Shown piece by piece: positions 18,201 to 24,950 of a DNA stretch of 29,135 bases. Positions within the stretch are counted from its first letter, which is position 1. Each line of letters begins with the position of its first letter. Origin of the DNA: an uncultured bacterium (GTDB taxonomy: Bacteria; Cyanobacteriota; Vampirovibrionia; Gastranaerophilales; Gastranaerophilaceae); the NCBI GenBank assembly GCA_945910925.1, contig CAMDZX010000006.1:1-29135 (forward strand). The letters run 5' to 3'. Made by a program: the position numbers and the translations under genes. The notes under the pieces are model-generated. The model saw only the letters and a program-made list of their open reading frames with translations, was not told the DNA's origin and did not search any database.

Positions 18201-19683
18201 TAATCGTTCAAATAAAGAAGAAATAAATCATAGAAAAACTGCATATATGATAATGAACGATTTGATGTTTGAAAATGATTTGAAAAAAGCAAACCCTGAC
18301 TACGATAACAAAACCGGTTGGGATATTATTAACAATGATGATAAATACTTTAATAACGTAAGTTCTCTTGCAATTGCAAAAGCTAACTGGTTACGTTCAA
18401 GCATCGGACTTGCAAATAGAATTATTACAAATGAACGACTTAAGGATGTTCATGATGATGCAAAACGAGAAGAAATTCAAAAGGATTGCGATAAAATATA
18501 TTCTGCAATGTCAAAATCAATCAAAGATATTGTGAACGGCGAGTTTTATCTAAACGGAGAGAATGATAACAAAAACAAAGATATTGCAGACTCATATAAA
18601 AAACAATTGGAAAAAGACGGTTTTGGAGCAAAAGATATTCTGACGGCTTACGGGCTTATAACTCAACATGCAGAAGCTAAATATGACCTACAAAATACAT
18701 ATTTACATAATCCGAATGACAAAAAGCACTTCGACCAATTGGTTGAAAAAATAGCAATAGGTATTCCGTCAGCAAAAGTCAGAATGTTTACTCAAATGAT
18801 AAATGCTCTCCCTGGAAACCCTACGGTATATGCAGGTGATGATTATGCAATGACAGGTTATGAAGAAAAGAACCACAACTTGTGGTTAGCAAACAGAAAC
18901 GTTATACCGCATGATGTTGTAAATCCGAAAAGTCCAAATTATAAAAAATACATAGATAAACATAAAACCATTATGGATGGTATTGTCAGAACCAGAAAAG
19001 ACGATATTGATAATAAACTTGCGCCTTTGAATAACGGTACAATGTTTAAATTAAATGATGTGTATGGTGTCAATGCAAGTGATAGAGACGATACAAAAGG
19101 TTTGAGATGTCCTGCAATTCTGGCACAGTCAAGCGATGGTTCAATGGCAATTTCAATATTCAATTTCAACGGCATTGCTCTGGATAGCCCGTTTGATAAA
19201 GGTGATGTTGATATCAATAAACTTGATGAATACCTTAATCCGCACCCCAAAAATGTAGAAATAAAAGATTTGGTATTACAAACCGAAAAAACAGGAATGG
19301 CTTTTGATATCCAAGATGGTATAGAGTTTAAAAATGTTGATTCCACAGATCCGTCATCATATAGAATTCATAGAGATGACAAAGGAATTTGTCATTTACA
19401 AAGGGTATTCAAAGAAAATGGCGGAGAAAGAATAGAACCGATTTATGTTTCAAAAGACACAGCTCCTGAAGGTGTATTAAGGTTGTATTATCAACCTGAT
19501 GAAGTTAAACAATCAATTCAAGATATAAGAGCTCTTGAAAAAAATTATACACCATCCTTCAAAGGTTCAAATAAACGTATCTATTTCAATCCGAGATATG
19601 ATATAGCAGTTTCAAATCCTTATTCTGCACCTAAAAAAGCAGAAACGGGTTCGAACTTATCGATTATATCAGTCTCAAAATAG
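15214..19683 (+). CDS. Giant GH13-like (alpha-amylase superfamily) protein
   Basis: 1489 residues, at least twice the usual GH13 length, without a signal peptide. The N-terminal ~40-115 looks like a CBM48-type beta domain. The barrel keeps GH13 region II (G-H-R811-I-D813-A-A-K, nucleophile D813), region III (IVAE861FT, acid/base) and region IV (GGN974-H975-D976). LPGNPTVYAGDDYAMTGYEE near 1200 is the usual loop after the last strands. Region I (~256-270, GMGYVSDSAYTSQ) keeps Asp260 but lacks the normal Asn and His. About 540 residues separate regions I and II, where ~100 is normal. GFKG (13-17) and SFKG (near 1455) flank the protein. GTG start with AAGGAG seven bases before. It is probably a glucan-active enzyme; specificity is unknown. 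Confidence 0.85.
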   Translation: MEVNRLKQPAAHVGFKGHQNKISDEGFQVKQFNFPYDSKNWDCSVEFFRVKRNDYDYSYSIDKKDGFKPFYTKPLTPNGVEIDLKNDLKLKDSEPVAYRYKLSNKKDTNWIKYAKDDDASICGDGCNLLTTKGTNVLAQGPMYLVQPDAYNPGYVYAGFKEKNTGEVVKDPSAKDLSNFSRTFANKAGGTYAGIQQKIPELRKNGYKRYIGTPGTGGDNRSSHMYWIKRMNQTSPTLGNINNFDSFNIELFKNGMGYVSDSAYTSQGLEGVDFQYAIRWMNQADKPHEYYQFRMQGLEDAALGMGVVPKNMDNLRHKIVNSPDEYKQLPNGQIKIIENGNKDYDPKQPTFIQPYDDLMVSEEQRQDKKNIIDNYANTNAMVEDENGNLVQNNLAINNHDDTLVCNAFQINPAEYRANVKNLNALNKNRNNNDKINLNSPMGTLIVCKFSGLEIRPKDEGGFVTWDSNSDMAKLSYTESDYDTQLLESIKNPKQRAEEEKKIARAHAGNRDMLTDTMRYWTRHVRNVQNEYTARTLGKLEDSPDKVQDRINSLIYNRDNQQLPDDVVLNKNAVENLVYGDYNLRDKDVDYNKALDKAIMSYPLDALELADDTVGALASPYLSKRSPDLSHIGESRYDAMFDKSFVVPEKYAKTYNKMNNVLTGQIHEFATKVLRDVDNHSDEKIFQNDGSKLTEYGQYVVPLVAGDITKYALIKSLVPSAETKILKDGAIAYDYDNLIKNASLRSIGINGDSPEDEANQIVNQIKRGTEELTSGDVSFVARSIKTRIKDTNAMSFRFAEAMVDKSGLGMGHRIDAAKDVADMDAVRSQDDRSDNQLAEVIEVWAPAMKAVKEENPSAYIVAEFTNLYDVTKVTYGSHEAVKDQKKPNSTARFKDANEIGNIIIRETGMNSEANYSDFFTAGLNTFGKDFVNKDGIDGDNRNTTEDERVALLAKALSNFADKSLDYKQNAYIFGGNHDKPRMADCFGMDMALAHTNLNNRSNKEEINHRKTAYMIMNDLMFENDLKKANPDYDNKTGWDIINNDDKYFNNVSSLAIAKANWLRSSIGLANRIITNERLKDVHDDAKREEIQKDCDKIYSAMSKSIKDIVNGEFYLNGENDNKNKDIADSYKKQLEKDGFGAKDILTAYGLITQHAEAKYDLQNTYLHNPNDKKHFDQLVEKIAIGIPSAKVRMFTQMINALPGNPTVYAGDDYAMTGYEEKNHNLWLANRNVIPHDVVNPKSPNYKKYIDKHKTIMDGIVRTRKDDIDNKLAPLNNGTMFKLNDVYGVNASDRDDTKGLRCPAILAQSSDGSMAISIFNFNGIALDSPFDKGDVDINKLDEYLNPHPKNVEIKDLVLQTEKTGMAFDIQDGIEFKNVDSTDPSSYRIHRDDKGICHLQRVFKENGGERIEPIYVSKDTAPEGVLRLYYQPDEVKQSIQDIRALEKNYTPSFKGSNKRIYFNPRYDIAVSNPYSAPKKAETGSNLSIISVSK

Positions 19684-19689
19684 AATTTT

Positions 19690-19727
19690 AAAGGTATTTT
19701 GTTTCATACAACAAAATACCTTTTTTA
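19690..19727 (+). terminator. Strong intrinsic terminator after the GH13-like gene
   Basis: A perfect 14-bp hairpin (19690-19703 with 19710-19723, six-base loop) runs into TTTTTT, seven bases after the stop codon. It separates the glycosidase from typA. Confidence 0.92.
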
Positions 19728-19803
19728 TAGTTGAAATCAAGAAATTATTGACGTAAAATGCTAGTGTAGATTTAACACTAATAAATATGAATAGGACAAT
19801 ACA

Positions 19804-21597
19804 ATGAATAAAGAGAATATAAGAAACATTGCAATTATTGCACACGTTGACCACGGAAAAACAACAATGGTTGATTGTATGTTGCAACAGGCGGGTGTGT
19901 TTAGAGATAACCAACAAGTGCAAGAAAGAGTACTGGATAGCAACGATTTAGAAAAAGAAAGAGGGATTACAATTCTTTCTAAGAATATTTCAATCAACTA
20001 CAAAGGGTGCAAAATCAATGTCGTTGATACTCCGGGTCACGCAGATTTTGGCGGTGAAGTTGAACGTGTACTTGGTATGGTTGACGGGGCATTACTTATT
20101 GTCGATGCTGCGGAAGGTCCTATGCCTCAAACAAGATTTGTATTGTCAAAAGCGTTGGAATTGGGCTTGAGAATAATTGTTGTATTCAATAAAATTGACA
20201 AGCCTGCTGCTGACCCTGATATAGCTTTAGATAAGGTATTTGATTTGTTCACGGAATTAACGGACAGAGAAGATTTAATAGACTTTCCTTATCTGTATGC
20301 AAGCAGTTTACACGGGTTTGCAATAAAAGAACTTGATGATGAAAGAAAAGATGTAACTCCTTTACTTGATGCGATATTAGAACATATTAAACCGCCAGTC
20401 GGGGATGCTGAAAAACCGTTACAGTTTCAGGCAACAACGCTTGATTACAATGAGTACGTAGGCAGAATTGTTGCGGGCAGAATCGTAAACGGAAAAATTT
20501 CTTCTCAAGAACAGGTTTCTTTATGCAAAGCTGATGGAACAATAGAGCGTGGTAAGATAGCAAAGCTTTATGAATTCAAAGACTTAGGACGTGAAGAAAC
20601 GGATTATGCAGAAGCAGGCGATATTGTTGCGATAGCAGGTTTTCCTGACATACAAATCGGAGAAACGATTTGTGAATTAAACAATCCGGAACCGTTACCT
20701 TTAATCCATGTTGACGAACCTACATTACAGATGAATTTTTCAGTAAATGACAGTCCGCTGGCAGGTACGGAGGGTAAGTTTGTAACAAGCCGTCAACTAA
20801 GGAAAAGACTTTATAACGAGCTTGAAAAAAATGTAAGTTTGCGCGTCGAAGATACGGACAGTACGGACGTATTCAAGGTAAGCGGTCGTGGAGAGCTTCA
20901 TCTTGGAATCTTGATAGAAACAATGCGCAGGGAAGGGTATGAGTTTCAAATATCAAAACCTGAGGTTATTCTCAAAGAAATCAACGGAGAGCAATGTGAA
21001 CCGTATGAAAATCTGATAGTCGATGTCCCTGATGAGGCATCAGGAAGTTGTATTGACAGGTTGTCAAACAGAAAAGCAACTATGCTTGAAATGAAATCTT
21101 CAAACGGCAGAACAAAATTGAGATTTTCTATACCCGCAAGAGGTTTAATCGGATTTAGAAATGAATTTATGCGTATGACTCGCGGTGAAGGTATTATGTG
21201 TCATACATTCGACGAATATAAACCTTATGCCGGAGATATTCCTAAGCAAAGAAGCGGGTCAATACTTGCACACGAAACGGGTGAGGCTATTCCTTATGCT
21301 CTCGCACAGTATGAAGATAGAGGCGTGTTCTTTATTACTCCAAAAACAAAAGTATACAGAGGAATGATAATCGGAGAAGGCAATAAGGCGCAAGATATTG
21401 CAGTTAATATTTGTAAAACAAAGAAACTTACGAATATGAGAAGCTCAACCGCTGATGTTATGGTAACGCTTCAAGCACCTAAAATACTGTCTTTAGAAGA
21501 TTGTATGGAATATATTGCGGAAGACGAACTTGTAGAAATCACTCCTGAAAATATCAGAATGAGAAAAGTCGATTTGGTAAAATTCAGAAGTATATAG
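19804..21597 (+). CDS. typA: Ribosome-associated GTPase TypA/BipA
   Basis: 597 residues, typical. Translational GTPase motifs are AHVDHGKTT (G1, 13-21), RGIT (G2), DTPGHADF (G3) and NKIDKPAAD (G4). The EF-G-like domains II, III and V follow, then the BipA-specific C-terminal domain (RGLIGFRNEFMRMTRGEG and MRSSTADVMVTL). BipA binds the 70S ribosome and supports 50S assembly, especially under cold or other stress. AGGA lies seven bases before the ATG. It is a single-gene unit between a strong terminator upstream and a folded, non-coding 160-base segment downstream. Confidence 0.97.
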   Translation: MNKENIRNIAIIAHVDHGKTTMVDCMLQQAGVFRDNQQVQERVLDSNDLEKERGITILSKNISINYKGCKINVVDTPGHADFGGEVERVLGMVDGALLIVDAAEGPMPQTRFVLSKALELGLRIIVVFNKIDKPAADPDIALDKVFDLFTELTDREDLIDFPYLYASSLHGFAIKELDDERKDVTPLLDAILEHIKPPVGDAEKPLQFQATTLDYNEYVGRIVAGRIVNGKISSQEQVSLCKADGTIERGKIAKLYEFKDLGREETDYAEAGDIVAIAGFPDIQIGETICELNNPEPLPLIHVDEPTLQMNFSVNDSPLAGTEGKFVTSRQLRKRLYNELEKNVSLRVEDTDSTDVFKVSGRGELHLGILIETMRREGYEFQISKPEVILKEINGEQCEPYENLIVDVPDEASGSCIDRLSNRKATMLEMKSSNGRTKLRFSIPARGLIGFRNEFMRMTRGEGIMCHTFDEYKPYAGDIPKQRSGSILAHETGEAIPYALAQYEDRGVFFITPKTKVYRGMIIGEGNKAQDIAVNICKTKKLTNMRSSTADVMVTLQAPKILSLEDCMEYIAEDELVEITPENIRMRKVDLVKFRSI

Positions 21598-21624
21598 TCT
21601 GAATGGGGTAAATGGGAAAAGGTG

Positions 21625-21666
21625 ACTTAGTAACCAGATGACTAAGTTAATAAGTTACTAGGATTT
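21625..21666 (+). other. Folding segment after typA with two exclusive hairpins
   Basis: CTTAGTAAC (21626-21634) can pair with GTTACTAGG (21654-21662) over nine pairs including one wobble, followed by ATTTTG. Alternatively ACTTAGT (21625-21631) pairs with ACTAAGT (21641-21647). The first form may be a weak typA terminator. The rest of 21663-21764 holds no gene that I can see, only a short GTGGT/ACCAC inverted repeat. Confidence 0.4.
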
Positions 21667-21764
21667 TGTGTGGTTATTTCATCGCACCACGTCAAAAACT
21701 CTCAAATCCTGTCATTACAAGAGCCGATAGGCGTAGGGTAAACTTTAGTCTACCAACATTATTG

Positions 21765-22055
21765 TTATAGAACTCTAACCAGTGATGGTTCAATAAGTTT
21801 ATAAAACTTTTCGTCTAAATTATTGTAATCTGCAAAATTAACAATGTATGGAATTTTACTTTGGTTGAATTTTAGACTGATTTCTTCAATTACGGATATT
21901 GGTATTTTACTGTTTGATTTTATTAATATATCAAGATCAGAAGCTTTTGAAAAATCCCCCTTTACTCTTGAACCATAGTAATAAAATGAATAAGGGTACA
22001 ATTTTAGGATTTCTTTAATAATTATTTCTTCGTTAGGCGTAATTCCTTTAATCAT
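21765..22055 (-). CDS. MNT-type nucleotidyltransferase (HI0073/MntA-like)
   Basis: 96 residues, minimal nucleotidyltransferase of the DNA-polymerase-beta superfamily. The motif GSx10DxD is exact: G28-S29, then D40 and D42 in GSRVKGDFSKASDLDILI. In related MntA antitoxins this fold adds AMP to a tyrosine of the HEPN partner. The position that normally carries the third metal-binding Asp (P-Y-x-V-D) reads IPYIVN, with Asn73; the codon is AAT. D76, three residues on, might compensate. The start overlaps the HEPN stop by eight bases, so the pair is translated together. It is a small accessory module, likely horizontally acquired. Confidence 0.85.
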   Translation of the reverse strand: MIKGITPNEEIIIKEILKLYPYSFYYYGSRVKGDFSKASDLDILIKSNSKIPISVIEEISLKFNQSKIPYIVNFADYNNLDEKFYKLIEPSLVRVL

Positions 22056-22467
22056 TAATCAACACTCCGTCAAGACTGTTTATCAAATACTCTACATCTT
22101 TTATGAACTGCGGGATAATGTCAATAATCAGATAAGTATTACCATCATTGTATTCATTCGAAGTGCAATTTCGCTTTTCTCTATAATCTACCCAGTTTTC
22201 AAAATTCTCAATCAAGTCAAGAGAATACATTTCTCGAAAAATATTATTAATTGCAAGTTCTTTTTCCTTTTTGTCATATTCCTTTTTTAAAAATTTATTC
22301 ATAATTTTTTTTGATGTTTCGTAGGTATACTCAAAACGCTTGATACAAGAATCCTTAATATAATTTTTTAATTTCTCGTCGCTTTGTCTGGTGTAATCAT
22401 AATAACATTCTGATAATGTTTGAATACTATTTTTTAAATTACTTAAATCTAATTCACTTCTGTTCAT
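22048..22467 (-). CDS. HEPN-domain protein (HI0074 / nucleotidyltransferase substrate-binding family)
   Basis: 139 residues, helical. The DSCIKRFEYTYETSKKIMNKFL helix pair and the ENWVDYREKRN segment match the HI0074-type family that pairs with MNT proteins. HEPN RNases use an R-x4-6-H motif, followed here by x-Tyr. This protein has R99-NCTS-N104-E-Y106, so the catalytic His is Asn (codon AAT), while Arg and Tyr stay. I chose the ATG at 22467 because GGAG stands seven bases before it; a TTG at 22482 is in frame but lacks a ribosome site. Transcribed with the MNT gene. It is either a toxin that has lost RNase activity or a non-toxic scaffold. Confidence 0.85.
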   Translation of the reverse strand: MNRSELDLSNLKNSIQTLSECYYDYTRQSDEKLKNYIKDSCIKRFEYTYETSKKIMNKFLKKEYDKKEKELAINNIFREMYSLDLIENFENWVDYREKRNCTSNEYNDGNTYLIIDIIPQFIKDVEYLINSLDGVLIND

Positions 22468-22564
22468 AAATAACTCCGGCAAATATATAACACAAATATT
22501 AATATTTTGCTATTTGCGTTTTTGTATAAATTACAAACAGTCATTATCAGTTGGTGCCGACATA

Positions 22565-22829
22565 TTATTTATCATCATCTGAGTTGTAATCCAAAACTTT
22601 ATTCAAACAACCGATAAATTCACCCATACAACAAATTGCAAGTGAATAATAAACATTCATCCCTTCTCGCCTGTCTTTTATCAAACCAACTGATTTTAAT
22701 TTTGTAAGACTTTTTGAAATATGTGGTTGCTCATATTTTTTTAATGCGGATTGGATAAAGTAAAGAATTTTGTTTTTCTCCGCACCATCTAAACCTGTGC
22801 CAATCTGCGTTTTGGTATATATATGTCAT
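22565..22829 (-). pseudogene. Decayed ArsR-family regulator
   Basis: An ATG at 22829 with GGAG six bases upstream opens a frame that soon shifts. From about 22810 the good reading is one base off, and gives GAEKNKILYFIQ, then QPHISKSLTKLK and VGLIKDRREGMNVYYSL, then a short C-terminus ending in DDDK and a TAA at 22565. This is the ArsR winged helix: recognition helix and beta-hairpin wing. Two lesions are visible: the N-terminal frameshift (an in-frame TGA precedes the good frame), and about 13 missing residues between ILYFI and the recognition helix. A CC pair in the C-terminal helix (LAICCMGEF) hints at a former metal or thiol sensor. Confidence 0.7.
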
Positions 22830-22833
22830 TTTT

Positions 22834-22854
22834 TCTCCGAATATTATACGGAGA
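22834..22854 (-). promoter_or_regulatory. Palindromic operator at the ArsR-remnant promoter
   Basis: TCTCCG and CGGAGA form a perfect six-base inverted repeat with a nine-base spacer. It sits across the predicted transcription start, next to a TATAAT box at 22854-22859 (minus) and a weak TTTCAA 16 bases further upstream. The layout is that of an autoregulated ArsR promoter, and it is intact although the gene is not. A second half-like CTCCGAAT lies at about 22869-22876. Confidence 0.55.
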
Positions 22855-22931
22855 TTATAACATCTTTCCTCCGAATTGAAACCGAGAAATAAATAAAAAT
22901 TTTATTTTACGGTATTCATATTACGTATTTT

Positions 22932-22960
22932 TTGAACTCTGCTTGTATTTTCGTGATATT
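22932..22960 (+). promoter_or_regulatory. Possible promoter of the secreted-protein gene
   Basis: TTGAAC (22932-22937) and GATATT (22955-22960) are 17 bases apart, predicting a ~10-base leader with no Shine-Dalgarno site. A nearby TATAAT (22970-22975) is one base from the ATG and would start inside the gene, so it is less likely to be the -10 used. Confidence 0.4.
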
Positions 22961-22976
22961 TCATTAAAATATAATT

Positions 22977-23669
22977 ATGAGAGAATTTTTCGCAAGTGTG
23001 TGCATAATATGTTTACTGTCAGGCGGTATTTGTTATTCGGCTTCTGATGATTATTCTTTGCCATCAGAACAAGTTCAATCCGATGACGTTATTGATGAAC
23101 TCGTTAATCCTGAGAGTGAAACTCAACCTAACGGAAGTGATATCAAGCCTGATAAGGTATACACTCAGGCTGAATATGAACAAATATACAGAGATTTGGA
23201 AGTCCCGACTTTTACGTTTATACACGGAGTTGATCCCGACCAATACTATGATATGAAGGATACTGCATGGTCACCGTATCCTCTTATGAGGCTGAACTCC
23301 CCTATATACTTTAAGTCTATAACCATTGAACCCGGATATTATCTTTTGACTCCTCGTCAATACAAGGGTGATTGGTTTATCTTATTTAAAGAAGCGGGAA
23401 AAGTAAAATACACAATTCCGGTTTTTGAAAAGAATTATACGGAACCCGGATATTATCACACGCATTTAAAAGAATTGGATATGAAAAAATCTCAGCGCTG
23501 GATGGTTAAATTTTTAAACGGTGTCGGCAAATACTTCAAGAAATCAAAACGTAATCCGGGAGTACAAACAAATCTGGAATTAACCGATTTGGATAACAAG
23601 TTCCTATTGATAGAAGTTTATTATGGTGCAATGAGGTATAAAACCATATTCAGAACAGAAAAATTTTAG
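22977..23669 (+). CDS. Secreted protein of unknown function
   Basis: 230 residues. The N-terminus is a clear signal peptide (MREFFASVCIICLLSGGICYSA, cleavage near 22, no lipobox). An acidic, probably unstructured stretch (~23-65) leads to a predicted beta-rich domain (~75-230) with repeated EPGYY elements (residues ~120 and ~160) and aromatic strands such as FLLIEVYYGAMRYKTIF. No family is recognised. It has no ribosome-binding site ahead of its ATG. It lies 75 bases upstream of the ctp protease gene, in the same direction, but that gene has its own promoter, so co-function is only a guess. Confidence 0.8.
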   Translation: MREFFASVCIICLLSGGICYSASDDYSLPSEQVQSDDVIDELVNPESETQPNGSDIKPDKVYTQAEYEQIYRDLEVPTFTFIHGVDPDQYYDMKDTAWSPYPLMRLNSPIYFKSITIEPGYYLLTPRQYKGDWFILFKEAGKVKYTIPVFEKNYTEPGYYHTHLKELDMKKSQRWMVKFLNGVGKYFKKSKRNPGVQTNLELTDLDNKFLLIEVYYGAMRYKTIFRTEKF

Positions 23670-23693
23670 ACTAAAAATACATAGTTTTAACAA

Positions 23694-23722
23694 TTGGAAA
23701 TCCGGTTTATATTATGTATAAT
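23694..23722 (+). promoter_or_regulatory. Promoter of the ctp-recJ operon
   Basis: TTGGAA (23694-23699) and a perfect TATAAT (23717-23722) are 17 bases apart. Predicted start near 23729; the strong AGGAGGG at 23734-23740 then serves the TTG start at 23745. Confidence 0.65.
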
Positions 23723-23744
23723 GTTATTAACTTAGGAGGGAACT

Positions 23745-24950
23745 TTGGATAACAAATTAAACAAATATATAAAGAGAATTACCTTATGTACATTGGCACT
23801 AATGATTTCCGTGCCGATGTCCGTAATGGCAGAAACGCCTGCACAGCTTTATGATACGGTTTGGCGTTTGATTAATACTAAATACGTGGATGTATCAGAT
23901 AACAGTCAGGTTTGGACAAGATGGAGAGATAAGTACAAGAACAAACTTGAAACCCCTGAAGATGCGTATGTTGCTATAGATACAATGCTTACCAGTTTGA
24001 ACGACCCGTATACAAGATTTTTGGACCCAAAAGAGTTTGCGGAAGAAACTTCTTCAATCAAAGGCTCACTAAAGGGTATCGGGGTTCAAATAGGTTTGAA
24101 AGACGGAAACCTTGTGGTAATAGAACCTATTGCGGGTTCGCCTGCAGAAAAAGCGGGATTGAAGGCGGATGACAGAATCCTTGAAATTAACGGAGTTTCG
24201 ACAAAAGGTATAAGTATAGACAAAGCTGCCGATCAGATACGAGGGGAAATCGGAACAAATGTAAAACTTCTTGTAAAGCGTAAAGAGTCGGAAGCTCCGC
24301 TTACCTTCAACGTTACAAGAGCAGAGATTGAAGTAAAAGCAGTTTCGACAAAACCGCCTATTGATGTAAAAATTCCGTCAGATATTCAGTATATAAGATT
24401 ATCATCTTTTATAAGTAAAAACGCATCAGGCGAAATAAAAGATATTCTTATGAAAGCAAGAGATAAAAAAGGCTATATTCTTGATTTACGTTCTAATCCG
24501 GGCGGTTTATTGAGTAATGCTGTCATTATGTCAAGGATGTTTCTCCGTCCGAACGAAACAATCGTAAGTACGGTTGACAGATACGGGTACAAAGAAACCG
24601 TCAAGTCAGGCGGCGGGAAAATCACAAGCAAACCGCTTGTAGTTATAATTAACAAAGGCTCTGCATCAGCAAGTGAGATTTTTAGCGGTGCAATGAAGGA
24701 TAACCATAGAGCAACAATTGTCGGAGAACAATCTTTCGGGAAAGGGCTCGTACAAGAGATAAACAGACTTCCTGATGATGCAGGGGTTAATATAACTATC
24801 CAAAGATATTTAACCCCGTGCGGAGATGATATCCACAAAAAAGGGATTACTCCTGATGTTGTGGTAAAACTTACGGATGAAAACATTAAGAATAAGGATG
24901 ATGTCCAATTAAAAGAGGCAATTAAGATTTTGGAAGAAAAATGCAATTAA
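23745..24950 (+). CDS. Carboxyl-terminal processing protease (S41 family)
   Basis: 401 residues, exported. Signal sequence at ~12-29, an N-terminal helical lid, a PDZ domain (~102-180, with KGIGVQIG and AGSPAEKAGLKADDRILEING), then the S41 catalytic domain. The Ser-Lys dyad is S308 (GSASASEIFSGAM) and K333 (SFGKGLVQ), 25 residues apart as in other family members. Such proteases degrade or mature envelope proteins from their C-terminus, the PDZ gating access. In cyanobacterial lineages homologues are called Ctp, and a relative (CtpA) matures photosystem II protein D1, a role not expected here. TTG start with AGGAGGG four bases upstream. Overlaps recJ by ten bases. Confidence 0.95.
   Translation: MDNKLNKYIKRITLCTLALMISVPMSVMAETPAQLYDTVWRLINTKYVDVSDNSQVWTRWRDKYKNKLETPEDAYVAIDTMLTSLNDPYTRFLDPKEFAEETSSIKGSLKGIGVQIGLKDGNLVVIEPIAGSPAEKAGLKADDRILEINGVSTKGISIDKAADQIRGEIGTNVKLLVKRKESEAPLTFNVTRAEIEVKAVSTKPPIDVKIPSDIQYIRLSSFISKNASGEIKDILMKARDKKGYILDLRSNPGGLLSNAVIMSRMFLRPNETIVSTVDRYGYKETVKSGGGKITSKPLVVIINKGSASASEIFSGAMKDNHRATIVGEQSFGKGLVQEINRLPDDAGVNITIQRYLTPCGDDIHKKGITPDVVVKLTDENIKNKDDVQLKEAIKILEEKCN

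Noticed and set aside
24473..24946. 157-codon minus-strand frame inside the protease gene
   Set aside because: Antisense to the catalytic domain of an intact, well supported S41 protease.
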